Virus record (IMG/VR): IMGVR_UViG_3300021519_000097
Location: 1-20,264 of that record
Source of the DNA: a virus
Length of the DNA stretch: 20,264 bases
Direction: 5' to 3' (one strand)
Shown here: positions 19,925-20,264 of the stretch, piece by piece
How positions within the stretch are numbered: the first letter of the stretch is position 1
Layout: each line of letters starts with the position of its first letter
The notes under the pieces: model-generated
Databases searched by the model: none
The model's input: only the letters and a program-made list of their open reading frames with translations
Told to the model about the DNA's origin: nothing
Translations under genes and position numbers: made by a program

Positions 19925-20172
19925 TTAACCATAGCGTAGTTAAAAGGGTAATGAATGAAAATTTTCCGTGCGAGGGGTGCTTTCACGAGGACAGGTGTAA
20001 GACGCAAGAAGAGGCGTGCTACGCCTTTGTAATGTACGTGCATAATGGTAGGGCGCACCCCGCCACACCAAAAAAACCAACACGAGATACTTTTGTTCGT
20101 GTAATGCTGTATAATTATAAAAGTTTAGTAATGCAAATTAACCATGAAATGAAACTAAAAGGACTAATATGA
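19921..20172 (+). CDS. Small Cys-rich protein, possible zinc binding
   Basis: An 83-residue protein overlapping its neighbours by ATGA on both sides. CEGC at about residues 17-20, followed by HEDRC and then ACY, gives Cys17, Cys20, Cys26 and Cys33, close enough for a single metal site or a redox function. The remainder is helical and basic (PTRDTFVRVMLYNYKSLVMQ). No named family is recognised; small zinc-binding proteins of phages often modulate host transcription, but that is not shown here. Confidence 0.7.
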   Translation: MINHSVVKRVMNENFPCEGCFHEDRCKTQEEACYAFVMYVHNGRAHPATPKKPTRDTFVRVMLYNYKSLVMQINHEMKLKGLI

Positions 20173-20264
20173 ACATCATCGATAACCTAGGCATCATCAA
20201 CCAACAGATTAAAGAGTTGGAGGCAACCGCCCGTAAACTTAAGGCGCAGCTCATCGCGCGTGGC
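20169..20264 (+). CDS. Coiled-coil early protein, 3' end beyond the window
   Basis: ATG overlapping the previous stop (ATGA) and 32 codons open to the window end. NIIDNLGIINQQIKELEATA and RKLKAQLIARG form a short coiled coil, typical of a family of small phage proteins that begin with I-D-LG-I---I-ELE repeats. The rest of the gene is not seen. Confidence 0.72.
   Translation, partial: MNIIDNLGIINQQIKELEATARKLKAQLIARG

Overview
The window is a stretch of a tailed double-stranded DNA phage genome (Caudoviricetes). A leftward block of virion genes and a rightward block of very small, tightly packed genes diverge from a 1.5-kb region without convincing genes. The host cannot be named from the sequence. 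Ribosome-binding sites of the AAAGGA type and moderate base composition fit a Gram-negative bacterial host, but that is inference.

Left arm (minus strand, 13.4 kb down to 1). In transcription order it holds an intein-like protein, the large terminase (TerL), a long portal protein with a Gln-rich tail, two small proteins, a GroES-like co-chaperonin, a scaffold, a small virion-cluster protein, a putative decoration protein, the major capsid protein, a strong terminator, and then four appendage genes ending in a large collagen-like Gly-X-Ser protein that runs off the left edge. Four copies of a 17-base element, RCGTATTAGTNAANATA, each lie in front of a minus-strand transcription block. Three of them have a GGGCGG box at a fixed distance upstream. 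They look like the late promoters that divide the block into units: intein-like protein/TerL, portal, chaperonin/scaffold/capsid, and appendages.

Centre (13443-14957). This holds tandem TTGACAGGGT repeats beside an A/T tract (possible origin), four 14-bp palindromes at 31-33 bp spacing framed by a pair of GCACCA-NNN-TGGTGC dyads, a long hairpin, a Fur-box-like site and a candidate rightward promoter. After that come about 450 bases with many hairpins and a 26-base long-range helix (24 of 26 pairs), which look like a large structured RNA or leader.

Right arm (plus strand, 14958 to the end). There are 19 small genes, several under 60 codons, often overlapping by ATGA or TAATG. Most have no recognisable function. 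One looks like a papain-fold cysteine peptidase, three adjacent ones are strongly acidic, and one is a small Cys-rich protein. The first two intergenic gaps each carry a complete type II hammerhead ribozyme. The two copies differ by compensatory base-pair changes in stem I, and together they bracket the 190-codon gene.

The most notable observations are: (1) the free-standing, intein-sized Hint/LAGLIDADG protein overlapping terL that has lost the residues needed for splicing and cutting; (2) the pair of hammerhead ribozymes flanking one early gene; (3) the bipartite late-promoter element, which in two cases ends exactly on the start codon; and (4) the structured central region.
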